Notes under the pieces: generated by a model
What the model saw: only the letters and a program-made list of their open reading frames with translations
What the model was told of the DNA's origin: nothing
Database searches by the model: none
From: Hyphomicrobiales bacterium
Lineage (GTDB): Bacteria; Pseudomonadota; Alphaproteobacteria; Rhizobiales; Beijerinckiaceae
Direction: 5' to 3'
Assembly: GCA_019237205.1 (NCBI GenBank)
Contig: JAFAHO010000265.1
Span: forward strand, 1-35,396
Length of the DNA stretch: 35,396 bases
In this document: one piece after another, positions 1 to 8,370 of the stretch
Layout: the number at the start of each line of letters is the position of its first letter
How positions within the stretch are numbered: position 1 is the first letter of the stretch
Translations under genes and position numbers: made by a program

Positions 1-1
1 C

Positions 2-685
2 CTCTCCAAGGGCATCGTGGTCATCACCCACGAGGGCGGCTCGCAGCAGAACACCCTGTACGACATCGAGGCGTTCTCGAACGAGGGCCTCGGCCAGACC
101 ATCATGCAGGAACTGGCCAAGATGATGGGTGAGAAGGGCGTCTACACCACGATGGTCGGCAACGTCACCAACGCCTCCCACAACGAGTGGGCTGACGCGG
201 GGGTCGCCTACCAGAAGGCCCATTATCCGAACATGACCCTGCTCGACGCCGAGCCGCGCGTCGAGATCATGGACAACCTCGACACCGCGTACCAGCGGGC
301 CAAGGAGCTCTTCAAGAAGTACCCGAACCTCAAGGGCGTGTTCGGCACGTCCTCGCTCTCGACGCCCGGCACGGCCCGCGCCATCGAGGAGATTGGGCTC
401 AAGGGCAAGGCTTTCGTGACCTCTGTCGGCCTGCCCAACGAGAACAAGGCCTACCTCAAGGACGGAACCGTTGACGCCGTGCTCCTCTGGGATCCCAAGG
501 ACGCGGGCTACGCCCAGCTCGCAATGGCCGCGGCGGTGCTCAGGGGCGACAAGATCGAGAACGGGCTCAACCTCAAGGCCCCGGGCTGGACGAGCATGCA
601 GTTCGCGCCCGGCTCGAATAAGGTCCTGCAGGGCAAGGGCTGGATCACGATCACCAAAGACAACGTCGATTCCTTCGGCTTCTGA
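2..685 (+). CDS. Sugar-type ABC transporter substrate-binding protein (5' end missing)
   Basis: The reading frame is open from the first bases of the window and ends at a TGA at 683-685, so only the C-terminal 227 residues or so are present; the signal peptide and first lobe lie outside. The visible part has the periplasmic-binding-protein type 1 pattern of the ribose/rhamnose/autoinducer-2 group: a KGVFGTSSLSTPGTARAIEE stretch, then a hinge and VDAVLLWDPKDAGY, where a ligand-contacting Asp is common. It would capture a sugar or related small polyol in the periplasm and deliver it to the permeases encoded downstream. The gene order binding protein, ATPase, permease, permease supports this. 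The ligand cannot be told from sequence; rhamnose-type (RhaS) and AI-2-type (LsrB) proteins are both similar. A strong hairpin follows the stop codon. Confidence 0.88.
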   Translation, partial: LSKGIVVITHEGGSQQNTLYDIEAFSNEGLGQTIMQELAKMMGEKGVYTTMVGNVTNASHNEWADAGVAYQKAHYPNMTLLDAEPRVEIMDNLDTAYQRAKELFKKYPNLKGVFGTSSLSTPGTARAIEEIGLKGKAFVTSVGLPNENKAYLKDGTVDAVLLWDPKDAGYAQLAMAAAVLRGDKIENGLNLKAPGWTSMQFAPGSNKVLQGKGWITITKDNVDSFGF

Positions 686-694
686 CGCTGTCTT

Positions 695-735
695 CAATGG
701 AGGCGGGCGGCGCGCGGCGCCGCCCGCCTCCATTG
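695..735 (+). promoter_or_regulatory. Intercistronic hairpin between binding-protein and ATPase genes
   Basis: Bases 695-712 and 718-735 are perfectly complementary over 18 bp, with a five-base loop at 713-717. The stem is very GC-rich and starts 9 nt after the binding-protein stop codon. It is not followed by a T-run, so it is a poor intrinsic terminator. In binding-protein-dependent importers such structures are known to protect the upstream mRNA from 3' exonucleases, and to let only part of transcription reach the membrane genes. That role is inferred here. Confidence 0.75.
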
Positions 736-851
736 ATCTGGGGAGAGGCCCGGCAGCAGCGCGGCGTCGTGAGGCGAAAGAGAAATTTCCCGCTTGAGGG
801 TTTCCGGCCGCCGCCGGTTCCAGGGGTTCAGGACGGCCTGCTTCCGGGGGG

Positions 852-2348
852 ATGATGTCGGACAACGTGCTCAAGGTCGAGGGCGTCGCCAAGGCGTTCG
901 GCGGCGTCCAGGCCCTCAAGGGCGTCAGCCTGGAGATCGAGAAGGGGGAGATCCACTGCCTGGCCGGCGAGAACGGCTGCGGCAAGTCCACCCTCATCAA
1001 GGTCATCTCCGGCGTCCATGAACCCGACGCCGGGACCATCGAAATCGAAGGGCGGCGCTTTGCGCGCCTCGCGCCGATGCAGGCCATCGCCCTCGGCGTT
1101 CAGGTCATCTACCAGGACTTCTCGGTGTTCCCGAACCTGAGCGTGATGGAGAACCTCGCGCTCAACATGGAGGTGATGGACCACCGCGTGTTCATGAACT
1201 ACCGTCGCGCCAAGGCCATAGCCGCCCACGCGGTCTCCCAGATCGGGTTCGATGTCGACCTCGACGAGCGGGTCGAGACCCTCGCGGTCGCGGACCGGCA
1301 GCTCATCGCCATCTGCCGCGCCCTGCTGCAGAACTCGAAGCTCATCATCATGGACGAGCCGACCGCCGCCCTCACGAAGCGGGAGGTGAAGGCTCTCTTC
1401 GGCGTGATCAAGGATCTGCAGTCGCGCGGCATCTCCATCCTCTTCGTCTCCCACAAGCTCGACGAGGTCTTCGAGATTTCCGAGCGCTTCACGATTCTGC
1501 GCGGCGGCGAGAACGTGGCCTCCGGCAGCACGCGGGAACTCGACCGCCGGGCTTTCGCCCTGTACATGACGGGCCGCGAATTCGCCGACGCGTCCTACAG
1601 GCCCGCGGCCGCGCCGGGGCCGCCGGTGTTGTCGGTTCGAAACCTGACGCGCCGCGGCGCCTACACGAACATCTCTTTCGATCTCGCTCCGGGCGAGATT
1701 CTTGGGATCACGGGGCTCTTGGGCTCGGGCCGCACGGAGCTCGTCGAGACGATCTTCGGCGTCGTGCAGCCCGATTCCGGCTCCATCGAAATCGGCGGGA
1801 AGCCCGCGCGCCTGCGCAGCGTCAGGGCCGCCATTCGGGCGGGCGTCGGCTACGTCCCCTCCGACCGCCTCACCGAGGGGCTCTTCCTGCCGCAGACGAT
1901 CGAGCGCAACCTCGTCGTCGCGGTGCTCGAACGGCTGTCGGGCTGGCTCGGCGTCCTGCGCCGGCAGGCCGTCGTGGAGACGACGGAGCGCTGGATCGCG
2001 GATCTGTCGATCGCGACGAAAGACCCGTCCTTGCCGGTTCGGACGCTCTCGGGCGGCAACCAGCAGAAGGTGGTCCTCGCCCGATGGCTCGCGAACGACC
2101 TCAAGGTGCTCATTCTGAACGGGCCGACGATGGGCGTCGACATTGGCTCGAAATACGACATCCACGCGCTGATCCGCGGGCTCGCCGAGCACGGGCTCGC
2201 GGTCGTCATCGTGTCCGACGACCTGCCCGAAGTGCTCGCCTGCGCGAGCCGGATCGTGGTCATGCAGAACGGCGCTTTCGTTCAGGAGCTCGACCCCGCG
2301 TCGACCACGGAAACGAAACTCGGCGAATTGTCCACGGGCGTCGCCTGA
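852..2348 (+). CDS. Sugar ABC transporter ATP-binding protein (two fused ATPase domains)
   Basis: This 498-residue protein has the tandem nucleotide-binding-domain layout of RbsA/MglA/LsrA proteins and would power the importer from the cytoplasmic face. The first domain has a full Walker A (GENGCGKST, about residues 39-47) and Walker B (LIIMDEPTAAL), but a degenerate signature (VADRQ instead of LSGGQ). The second domain has a canonical LSGGNQQKV signature but a Walker A without Lys (GLLGSGRTE), and NGPT where DEPT is expected. Together these predict one competent and one degenerate ATP site, a known asymmetry in this family. ATG codons at 852 and 855 are both possible; a G-run at 846-851 is the only nearby ribosome-binding site and is very close. 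It belongs to the same operon as the two permeases that follow. Confidence 0.93.
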   Translation: MMSDNVLKVEGVAKAFGGVQALKGVSLEIEKGEIHCLAGENGCGKSTLIKVISGVHEPDAGTIEIEGRRFARLAPMQAIALGVQVIYQDFSVFPNLSVMENLALNMEVMDHRVFMNYRRAKAIAAHAVSQIGFDVDLDERVETLAVADRQLIAICRALLQNSKLIIMDEPTAALTKREVKALFGVIKDLQSRGISILFVSHKLDEVFEISERFTILRGGENVASGSTRELDRRAFALYMTGREFADASYRPAAAPGPPVLSVRNLTRRGAYTNISFDLAPGEILGITGLLGSGRTELVETIFGVVQPDSGSIEIGGKPARLRSVRAAIRAGVGYVPSDRLTEGLFLPQTIERNLVVAVLERLSGWLGVLRRQAVVETTERWIADLSIATKDPSLPVRTLSGGNQQKVVLARWLANDLKVLILNGPTMGVDIGSKYDIHALIRGLAEHGLAVVIVSDDLPEVLACASRIVVMQNGAFVQELDPASTTETKLGELSTGVA

Positions 2349-2366
2349 TCGAGGGAGGATAGGAAC

Positions 2367-3395
2367 GTGCTTTCGCCACGGCGGGTGCTCGGCAGATCGG
2401 AGCCCTGGGTCTTCGCCGCCATCGTCGCCCTCAGCTTGCTGATCCAGGCGAGGTCCGGGCAGTTCTTCACCGGCAACAACCTGGTCGACCTGGCGCGCGC
2501 CCTCGTCGTGCCCGCCCTCTTCTCGATCGGCTGCATGATGGTCATCGTCTCGGGCGGCATCGACGTGTCCTTCACCGCCATCGCCTCGCTTGCGATGTAT
2601 GTGACTGACAAGACCTTGCTCGCCCGGGGCTACGACGGGACAGTCCTCCTGCCCTACGCGATGTCCGCCGGCCTCGGCCTTCTCATGGGGGCTCTCAACG
2701 GCTTCCTGATCGCCTTTCTCCGGCTACCTACCCTCATCGTCACGCTCGGCACGTCGAGCCTCTATACCGGCCTCATGTTCGGCGCCTTCGCAGCGAGCGC
2801 CTCGGACGTGCCCCCTTCGATCGCCGCGCACGGCAAGCAGATCCTCTTCACCGCGGTCAACAGCGATCTCGGGCTCACCTCGACCATGCCCGCACAGATC
2901 CTCATCCTCGCCGGGGTTCTCGTCCTCGTCTTCTTCCTGCTGCGCTACACGATGCTCGGCCGGGGCATCTACGCCATCGGCGGCGACGAGGCGGCCGCCG
3001 AAAGGGCGGGCTTCAACGTCCGGGCCATCAAGATGTTTCTCTATTGCTTCGTCGGAGTCCTCGCGGGCGTAACGGGAATCGTCCGCATCTCGATGATCGC
3101 CTACGCGGATCCCTCGACGATGCTCGGCATGGAGCTGCCGGTCATCGCCGCCGTCGTGCTCGGGGGCACGCGGGTCACCGGCGGCGTCGGCACGCTCACC
3201 GGGACGACGCTCGGCGTGGCGCTGATGACCATCCTCGCCAACAGCCTGATTCTCATGGGCGTTCCGACCTACTGGAGCCGCGCCTTCACCGGCGCGGTCA
3301 TCATCATCGGCACGGGCGTGACGGCGTGGCAGACCGGCTTGACGCGGCGCGGCGGCCGCGCACTCTCGAGGCCCGCGACGGGGGCGCCGGCATGA
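2367..3395 (+). CDS. Sugar ABC transporter permease (first)
   Basis: The 342-residue product is a hydrophobic RbsC-type permease (BPD_transp_2 family). It has many predicted membrane segments and the family motif SGGIDVSFTAIASLAMYV near residue 70. A second conserved stretch is VVLGGTRVTGGVGTLTGT near residue 270. It would form half of the sugar channel. The start is a GTG at 2367, preceded by GAGGGAGG at 2351-2358, 18 nt after the ATPase stop codon. Its stop codon overlaps the start of the second permease (ATGA at 3392-3395), indicating translational coupling. Confidence 0.92.
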   Translation: MLSPRRVLGRSEPWVFAAIVALSLLIQARSGQFFTGNNLVDLARALVVPALFSIGCMMVIVSGGIDVSFTAIASLAMYVTDKTLLARGYDGTVLLPYAMSAGLGLLMGALNGFLIAFLRLPTLIVTLGTSSLYTGLMFGAFAASASDVPPSIAAHGKQILFTAVNSDLGLTSTMPAQILILAGVLVLVFFLLRYTMLGRGIYAIGGDEAAAERAGFNVRAIKMFLYCFVGVLAGVTGIVRISMIAYADPSTMLGMELPVIAAVVLGGTRVTGGVGTLTGTTLGVALMTILANSLILMGVPTYWSRAFTGAVIIIGTGVTAWQTGLTRRGGRALSRPATGAPA

Positions 3396-4426
3396 CCGCC
3401 ATCACCGCCGCCGCGGGCGGGCGCGCCCGCCGCAGCCGAGACGAGAACGTGATCCGCCTGCTCGGGCTTCTGGTTTTTGTCTTCGTGCTCATGACGATCC
3501 TCCGGCCCGCCCAGTTCGCCACGCTGGCGGACTTCAACTCCATGATGAGGCAGTTCCCCGAATACGGCATCATGGCCATCGGCATGAGCCTGACCATGAT
3601 CACGGGAGGGATCGACCTCGGCGTCGTGGGCGCCGCGAACCTCTCCGCCATCGTGGCCGCGAAGTTCCTCGTCGCCGCCGTGCCGCCGGGCGCGCCGCCG
3701 CAGCAGGTGGTCCCCTACCTCGTCGCGGCGGTCGGCCTCGCGCTCGCCACCGGCCTCGCCTGCGGCGCGTTCGCTGGAATCCTGATCGCCCGCTTCAACA
3801 TTCCCGCCATCCTGGCCACGCTCGGCACGCAGCAGCTCTACACTGGAATCGCGATCGGCATCACGAGCGGCAGACCTCAGAGCCATCTGCCGCTCCTGTA
3901 CTCGAAGGTCGGCAACACCGAGTTTTTGAACTTCTTTCCCCTCTCCTTCATCCTCTTCGTCGCGATCGCGGTCGCCGCGGGCTTCATGCTGTCCCGCACC
4001 CGGTTCGGGACCTCCCTTTACATGATCGGCACCAACGCGCAGGCGGCGAGCTACGCCGGCCTCACCAACGCCTCGATCCTCCTCCGCACCTACATGATCT
4101 CGGGCTTCCTCTCGTCCGTCGCCGGGCTGATCATGATGGCCCGCGCCAATTCGGCGAAGGCCGAGTACGGCGTGCCCTACACGCTTCAGTGCGTGCTCAT
4201 CGCAGTGCTCGGCGGCATCGATCCGTACGGCGGCTCCGGCAACATCGCGGGGGTCACGCTCGCGATCCTCATTCTCCAGTTCCTCTCGTCGGGGCTGAAC
4301 ATGTTCAACAACGTCTCGAACTTCTATCGGGACGTCATCTGGGGCGGGGTCCTTCTCCTGGTCCTGGTGGTCAACCGCTTCCTCTCCCGCCGAAGCGAGC
4401 GGCGCGCGGTGCTCAAGGCCTCCTGA
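3392..4426 (+). CDS. Sugar ABC transporter permease (second)
   Basis: This 344-residue RbsC-type membrane protein is the partner of the preceding permease. It shares the diagnostic TGGIDLGVVGAANLSAI motif and the later VLGGIDPYGGSGNIAGVTLA stretch. I place the start at the ATG at 3392, inside the ATGA overlap with the previous stop codon, although the frame is open further upstream. Two different permeases per operon are usual in the rhamnose-type and AI-2-type members of this family. The next gene is convergent, so this is the last gene of the operon; no clear terminator was seen in the 71 bases between them. Confidence 0.92.
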   Translation: MTAITAAAGGRARRSRDENVIRLLGLLVFVFVLMTILRPAQFATLADFNSMMRQFPEYGIMAIGMSLTMITGGIDLGVVGAANLSAIVAAKFLVAAVPPGAPPQQVVPYLVAAVGLALATGLACGAFAGILIARFNIPAILATLGTQQLYTGIAIGITSGRPQSHLPLLYSKVGNTEFLNFFPLSFILFVAIAVAAGFMLSRTRFGTSLYMIGTNAQAASYAGLTNASILLRTYMISGFLSSVAGLIMMARANSAKAEYGVPYTLQCVLIAVLGGIDPYGGSGNIAGVTLAILILQFLSSGLNMFNNVSNFYRDVIWGGVLLLVLVVNRFLSRRSERRAVLKAS

Positions 4427-4497
4427 TCTGGCTCGGGGGCTTCTGGGCGCGATGGGCGCGATTTCAACGGACTGAAGCTTGTGCGGCTCTCGATGCC

Positions 4498-5451
4498 TCA
4501 GACCACCTGATCGGGCTCGAGCGGGCAAACCGTGTGCGGATCGGTTTCCACTTGGAACGTTGCGTGACCGATCCCAAAACGCTGCTTCAGCTGTCCGGAA
4601 AGATCAACCAGGAATGAATCGCCCGGATGGCCTCCCGGCATCACCAGATGGGCGGTGAGCGCGGTTTCCGTGGTGCTCATCGACCAAATGTGCAGGTCGT
4701 GAATTCCCTGGACCCCAGCCGCCGCAGACAGAAACGCCCCGACCTGTTGCGTTTGCAGGCCGGGCGGAACCGCACTCAGCGACATCGTCACGCTGTCGCG
4801 CAAGAGACCCCAGGTTCCCCCGATAATGATGGCGTTGATGATCAGACTCACGGCGGGGTCCAGCCACAGCCAGCCGGTGAGCAAGATCACGAGACCAGCG
4901 ATGACGACGCCGATGGAGACAAGCGCGTCGGCCGCCATGTGCGTGAACGCGCCACGGATGTTGAGATCGCCCTTGCGGCCAGAAGCAAACAGCCATGCGC
5001 AGACACCATTGATAAGGATACCCACCCCAGCCACGATCATCACAGTCTTTCCGGCCACCGGCTGCGGGTTCCAAAAGCGTCCGATGGCCTCCCAGCTCAG
5101 CCCGCCTATGATCACCATCAGGAAGGCCGCATTGAACAGCGCGGCAAGAATTGAGGCGCCGCCGAGGCCGTAGGTAAAGCTCAGCGTTGGCGCACGCTTG
5201 GCGAGGATTGCAGCCGACCAGGCAACGCCAAGGCCCAAGACGTCGCTCATGTTGTGTCCGGCGTCGGCCAACAGCGCCACCGAATTGCTGAGCAGGCCGT
5301 AGACCACCTCCAGAACCACGAAGCCGGCGTTGAGGGCGATCCCAATGGCGAAGGCCTTGCCGAAGCTCGTAGGCGCGTGGACATGGCCGCCGTGATCGTG
5401 GCCGGCATGATCGTGATCATGAGCGTCATGGTGATCTGCCGCACGCGCCAT
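4498..5451 (-). CDS. Cation diffusion facilitator, CzcD/DmeF-like metal efflux protein
   Basis: The 317-residue protein is a CDF-family proton/metal antiporter. A His- and Asp-rich cytoplasmic N-terminus (about residues 7-25) is followed by six predicted membrane segments. The two zinc-site motifs are visible: HNMSD (H66, D70) in segment 2 and HMAAD (H171, D175) in segment 5. The C-terminal domain (LHIWSMSTTETALTAHLV) matches the ferredoxin-like metal-sensing domain of the family. This His/His site type usually moves Zn, Co, Cd or Ni out of the cytoplasm; the metal cannot be chosen from sequence. GGAG lies 9 nt before the ATG. It is 54 bases downstream of another cation-transporter gene on the same strand, so the two are likely co-transcribed. 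Confidence 0.93.
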   Translation of the reverse strand: MARAADHHDAHDHDHAGHDHGGHVHAPTSFGKAFAIGIALNAGFVVLEVVYGLLSNSVALLADAGHNMSDVLGLGVAWSAAILAKRAPTLSFTYGLGGASILAALFNAAFLMVIIGGLSWEAIGRFWNPQPVAGKTVMIVAGVGILINGVCAWLFASGRKGDLNIRGAFTHMAADALVSIGVVIAGLVILLTGWLWLDPAVSLIINAIIIGGTWGLLRDSVTMSLSAVPPGLQTQQVGAFLSAAAGVQGIHDLHIWSMSTTETALTAHLVMPGGHPGDSFLVDLSGQLKQRFGIGHATFQVETDPHTVCPLEPDQVV

Positions 5452-5505
5452 GGCGCCTTACTCCGCCGCGAGGGGTTGGCCGCAATGACCGTAGCAATAT
5501 TCCGC

Positions 5506-6211
5506 TCAGGTCTGCCGAAGAATCTGCACTGACGACGTGGCGAAAATTCCGGCCATCAACGCCGCGACGCCAGGATCGGGCCCGGCGGTTCCCATTCCCC
5601 ACACCCCGACCGCCGCGATCATCACGACCACGTTGCCGATCGCATCGTTGCGCGAACACAGCCAGACCGAACGCACATTTGCGTCGCCGTCCTTGTAGCG
5701 CACCAGCATCAGCACCGAGGCCACATTGGCGGCGAGCGCCAGCATCGCGATTCCGCCCATCAACTCAGCGCTCGGCACGCCGAGGATGATCGTGTGGTAG
5801 ATCGTCGATCCCAACACCCAGAACGCCATCAGGCTCAGCGACAGGCCCTTGAAGAGGGCCGCCGTGGCGCGGGTTCGGAGAGAGGCGCCAATCACGGCCA
5901 GGCTCAGCCCGTAGGTGACGGTATTGGCGAGAAAATCCAGAGCGTCGGCTTTGAGAGCCTGGGACCCGGCAAGCTGGCCCGCGATCATCTCAACGAGAAA
6001 CATCGCGCCATTCATTCCGATTACCGTCCAGATCACGCGCTTGTAACGCGGATCGCGCCCATCGAAGCGGGGCACGCCGCCCTGGCAGCCACAAGCCGCA
6101 TCCGCGTCGCAGCCCGTCGGAGCGATAGGCTCCGCCGCCAGCGGATCAGGAAATCGCAGCGGCGGAAGGGCGCAACGGGTGGCTGGCTGAGCTGCAGCAA
6201 TCGTCGGCCAT
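5506..6211 (-). CDS. Short cation-efflux family membrane protein, probable frame disruption near the 5' end
   Basis: The main frame encodes a CDF-like membrane protein without the usual C-terminal metal-binding domain. It contains ADALDFLANTVTYGLSL, where the normal HxxxD motif is replaced by DxLDF, and CSRNDAIGNV, where another CDF site reads NDxxxN. This frame has no good start: only a TTG at 6288 and an internal GTG. In a different frame, an ATG at 6211 begins MADDCCSSASHPL, a Cys-rich start of the kind I associate with this short family, but that frame stops at 6146-6148. Codon third positions look coding from 6211 to about 6150, then in the main frame. One extra base around 6135-6180 would explain this. 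The nearby CGCQGG stretch could be a metal-binding tail. It is cotranscribed with the CDF gene downstream. Confidence 0.75.
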
Positions 6212-6331
6212 GGCGGCTCTTTTGGCTGTCCTTTCCAAAATTCGGCGGCCAGCGTACATCCTCTACCGACTAGGGCTGCCCCCGACAACCCCGCTCATGA
6301 CCGCACGTCCTGTCATTTTCAAGGGTGAAGA

Positions 6332-6491
6332 ATGAAACGAAGCGCCCTGCTTCATGCTTCTCGTTGCGTTTCTCGGAGCGTCCGTCGCCGCCTCTCGCAC
6401 AAGCAACGCCGCGCCTGCTCGGCCGGAACTGCAGGCGAACAGCTTCTTTGAGGAAAGCCCATGGCGCATGCGACGACTCAAGATGGCGTGA
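6332..6491 (+). pseudogene. Possible broken small secreted-peptide ORF
   Basis: An ATG at 6332 with AAGGG at 6321-6325 begins MKRSALL. One base further on, in the next frame, an ATG at 6354 reads MLLVAFLGASVAASRTSNAA. Joined, these make a textbook signal peptide with a basic start, hydrophobic core and Ala-rich cleavage region. The second frame ends at 6491, inside the following hydrolase gene. This may be a decayed gene or a base-call error, or the 45-residue ORF from 6354 may be real. It could also be chance. I do not recognise the peptide. Confidence 0.25.
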
Positions 6492-7333
6492 AGCTCTATT
6501 ACGAGGAAGCGGGCAGCGGCGCGCCGATCCTATTCGTCCACGAATACGCCGGCGACTGGCGAAGCTGGGAGCCGCAGATGCGGTTCTTCGCGCGCCGCCA
6601 TCGTTGCATCACCTATTCGTTCCGCGGCTATCCGCGTTCCGACGTGCCGGAAAGCGGCGCTCTCTACGGCCAGGACTATGCGGTGGCCGATGCGCTGTGC
6701 ATGCTCGATCATGTGAATATCCCCAGGGCGCATATCGTGGGCCTGTCGCAAGGCGCTTTTGCAGCGGCGCATTTCGGCCGCCTGCATGCGGATCGCGCTC
6801 TGACGCTGACCTTGGCCGGCATCGGTTCGGGCGCGGTCCGCGATGGCCACGAGCAATTCAAGAGGGATGCGCGGGCGACTGCCGCGCGCATCCGCGAACA
6901 AGGCATGGCCCAGTACGCCGCCAGCCTGGCGGCCAAACCGACGCGCGGGCGCTTCAAGCAAAAGGATCCGCGCGGCTTCGCCGAGTTCGTCCAGCACCTT
7001 TCGGAGCATCCAGACGTCGGAGCCGCCAACACCATGGAGAACTACCAGGGCGCGCGGCCCTCGTTATACGACTTCGAGGACGACTGGAGGACGCTCGATG
7101 TCCCGACGCTGATCGTCTGCGGGGACGAGGACGAGCCCTGCCTGCAGCCGAGCCTTTACCTTAAGCGCGTCCTGCCCAATGCCGGGCTCGCCATATTCGC
7201 CAAAACAGGCCACACGCTGAACCTCGAAGAGCCAGACGCGTTCAATCGCGAGCTCTGGAACTTCCTGGCGCTGGTCGAAGCTGGCAAATGGACGCCGACA
7301 GCGCCCGCCGACAAGGGCGCGGCCCTCGTCTGA
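6461..7333 (+). CDS. Alpha/beta-fold hydrolase
   Basis: The 290-residue protein has a full alpha/beta hydrolase pattern. The HEYAGDWRSW loop near residue 27 forms the oxyanion-hole region, GLSQGAF places the nucleophile at Ser96, GDEDEPC supplies the acid (Asp222 or Asp224), and KTGHTLN gives His251. It probably cleaves an ester or similar bond in the cytoplasm; the substrate cannot be assigned. The ATG at 6461 follows GAGGAAAG by about 6 nt. It stands alone: upstream genes run the other way and 440 bases without an intact gene follow. Its start overlaps a possible signal-peptide ORF in another frame. Confidence 0.85.
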   Translation: MAHATTQDGVKLYYEEAGSGAPILFVHEYAGDWRSWEPQMRFFARRHRCITYSFRGYPRSDVPESGALYGQDYAVADALCMLDHVNIPRAHIVGLSQGAFAAAHFGRLHADRALTLTLAGIGSGAVRDGHEQFKRDARATAARIREQGMAQYAASLAAKPTRGRFKQKDPRGFAEFVQHLSEHPDVGAANTMENYQGARPSLYDFEDDWRTLDVPTLIVCGDEDEPCLQPSLYLKRVLPNAGLAIFAKTGHTLNLEEPDAFNRELWNFLALVEAGKWTPTAPADKGAALV

Positions 7334-7488
7334 GTCTTCCCTGCGCATTGGATCGACCTCTTCGACCGATGGGAGCGGTTGGCATCAAAGCCAATACCAC
7401 CTCGCGCCGAGCCGCGTAGCGCAACGCAAGTCCTGACCTCGATTTGGGGCAGCCAAAGCGCGACAAGTAGTTAAAAGAGGTCCGATGA

Positions 7489-7590
7489 TCGACCGCATCG
7501 CCGATCTACTTTCGCGACCCGGACGCGAACCTCGTCGAGCCAGGCCGCTACGACGACCAGGCTCTTCGTCTCAGGGCGCAACCGACCGCG
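7489..7590 (+). pseudogene. Remnant of a glyoxalase/VOC-family gene (C-terminal end)
   Basis: In the frame of position 7489 the sequence reads PIYFRDPDANLVEPGRYDD. This is the C-terminal signature of many vicinal-oxygen-chelate proteins, which typically end in YFRDPDGNLIE with a metal-binding Glu. A stop codon at 7486-7488 immediately precedes it, and I found no start or N-terminal part, so only a fragment remains. The rest of the gap 7334-7773 shows no convincing gene. It contains an AT-richer patch around 7465-7480. Confidence 0.5.
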
Positions 7591-7773
7591 CATGCTAGCC
7601 TGGCGCGGAGTTTGTGTGCGCCGACCTCATCCGAACGGCTTCTCGAGAGAACGAAGCTGCATGCGTTCGCGAACCCGCAGGCGGCATAGACGTTCTTGAG
7701 ATTGTCGAAGAGAGTATGCGTCGTGTCGTCGGACGCAGCTGCCGTCACTGCAAACGGAATTAGGGATCAGAAG

Positions 7774-8193
7774 ATGAAAAAGTCGGGCGCGAACGAGGGC
7801 CAGCCGGCGTCGGAGCTCATCTCGAAAAGAATCACCGAACTCGGGGACTGGCGCGGCGAAACCCTCAAGAGGATGCGCAAGCTTATCAGGGAAGCAGACC
7901 CGGACGTCGTCGAGGAGTGGAAGTGGATGGGCACTCCGGTTTGGTCGCACGACGGCGTCATCTGCACCGGCGAATCCTACAAGAATGTCGTGAAGCTTAC
8001 TTTCGCCAAGGGCGGGTCTCTGAAGGATCCGGCGCGTCTCTTCAACTCGAGTCTCGGCGGAAACGTGCGACGCGCGATCGACATCCACGAAGGAGAAGAA
8101 GTCGACGAGTCCGCCTTCAAGGCGCTCGTTCGCGAAGCGGTCGCCCTCAACAGTTCTGGCAAGTCCAAGCCTTCGAAGACAGCGAAGTCCTAA
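7774..8193 (+). CDS. DUF1801 (YdhG-like) domain protein
   Basis: The 139-residue product matches the DUF1801/YdhG family. It has [20 protein letters not shown], then a [13 protein letters not shown] stretch, an LFN motif, and a Lys/Ser-rich tail ([12 protein letters not shown]). The family has an iron-chaperone-like (frataxin/CyaY-like) fold and no firm biochemical role. I prefer the ATG at 7774, preceded by TAGGGATCAG; the frame is open further upstream to 7696, but those codons look non-coding. It is flanked by gene-poor sequence on both sides. Confidence 0.85.
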   Translation: MKKSGANEGQPASELISKRITELGDWRGETLKRMRKLIREADPDVVEEWKWMGTPVWSHDGVICTGESYKNVVKLTFAKGGSLKDPARLFNSSLGGNVRRAIDIHEGEEVDESAFKALVREAVALNSSGKSKPSKTAKS

Positions 8194-8370
8194 GGGATTC
8201 CGCCTGCGAACAGGTCCGACGTCAGGGTTACGTAGGCATCGTTCCGACAGGGCGTATTCAGGTCCGTTGCGATCATACTGCATTTTGTTGAGCTTGGCGC
8301 TGGACGCCTCGATTGAGCCCAGGCGGATTGATGACGGGCCCGGTCCCCGCTAGAGAGCGCCGGAAGGGAC

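Noticed and set aside
828-2192. A 454-codon open frame opposite the ABC ATPase gene
   Set aside because: It is the mirror of a confidently identified gene and has no recognisable domain.
3269-4528. A 419-codon open frame opposite the second permease
   Set aside because: It has an Arg/Asp/Glu/Gly-rich antisense composition and no motif; the plus-strand permease explains the coding signal.
6260-6280. A MerR-type operator for metal genes (CCCTA/TAGAGG-like dyad) before the CDF-like gene
   Set aside because: The dyad is imperfect, and no properly spaced -35 and -10 elements surround it.
6263-6481. A 72-codon open frame on the minus strand upstream of the CDF-like gene
   Set aside because: It overlaps the hydrolase start and the signal-peptide ORF in antisense, and its residue mix looks random.
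7548-7748. A 66-codon open frame on the minus strand with [22 protein letters not shown]
   Set aside because: No family was recognised and codon use is not convincing; it is only a weak candidate for a gene remnant.
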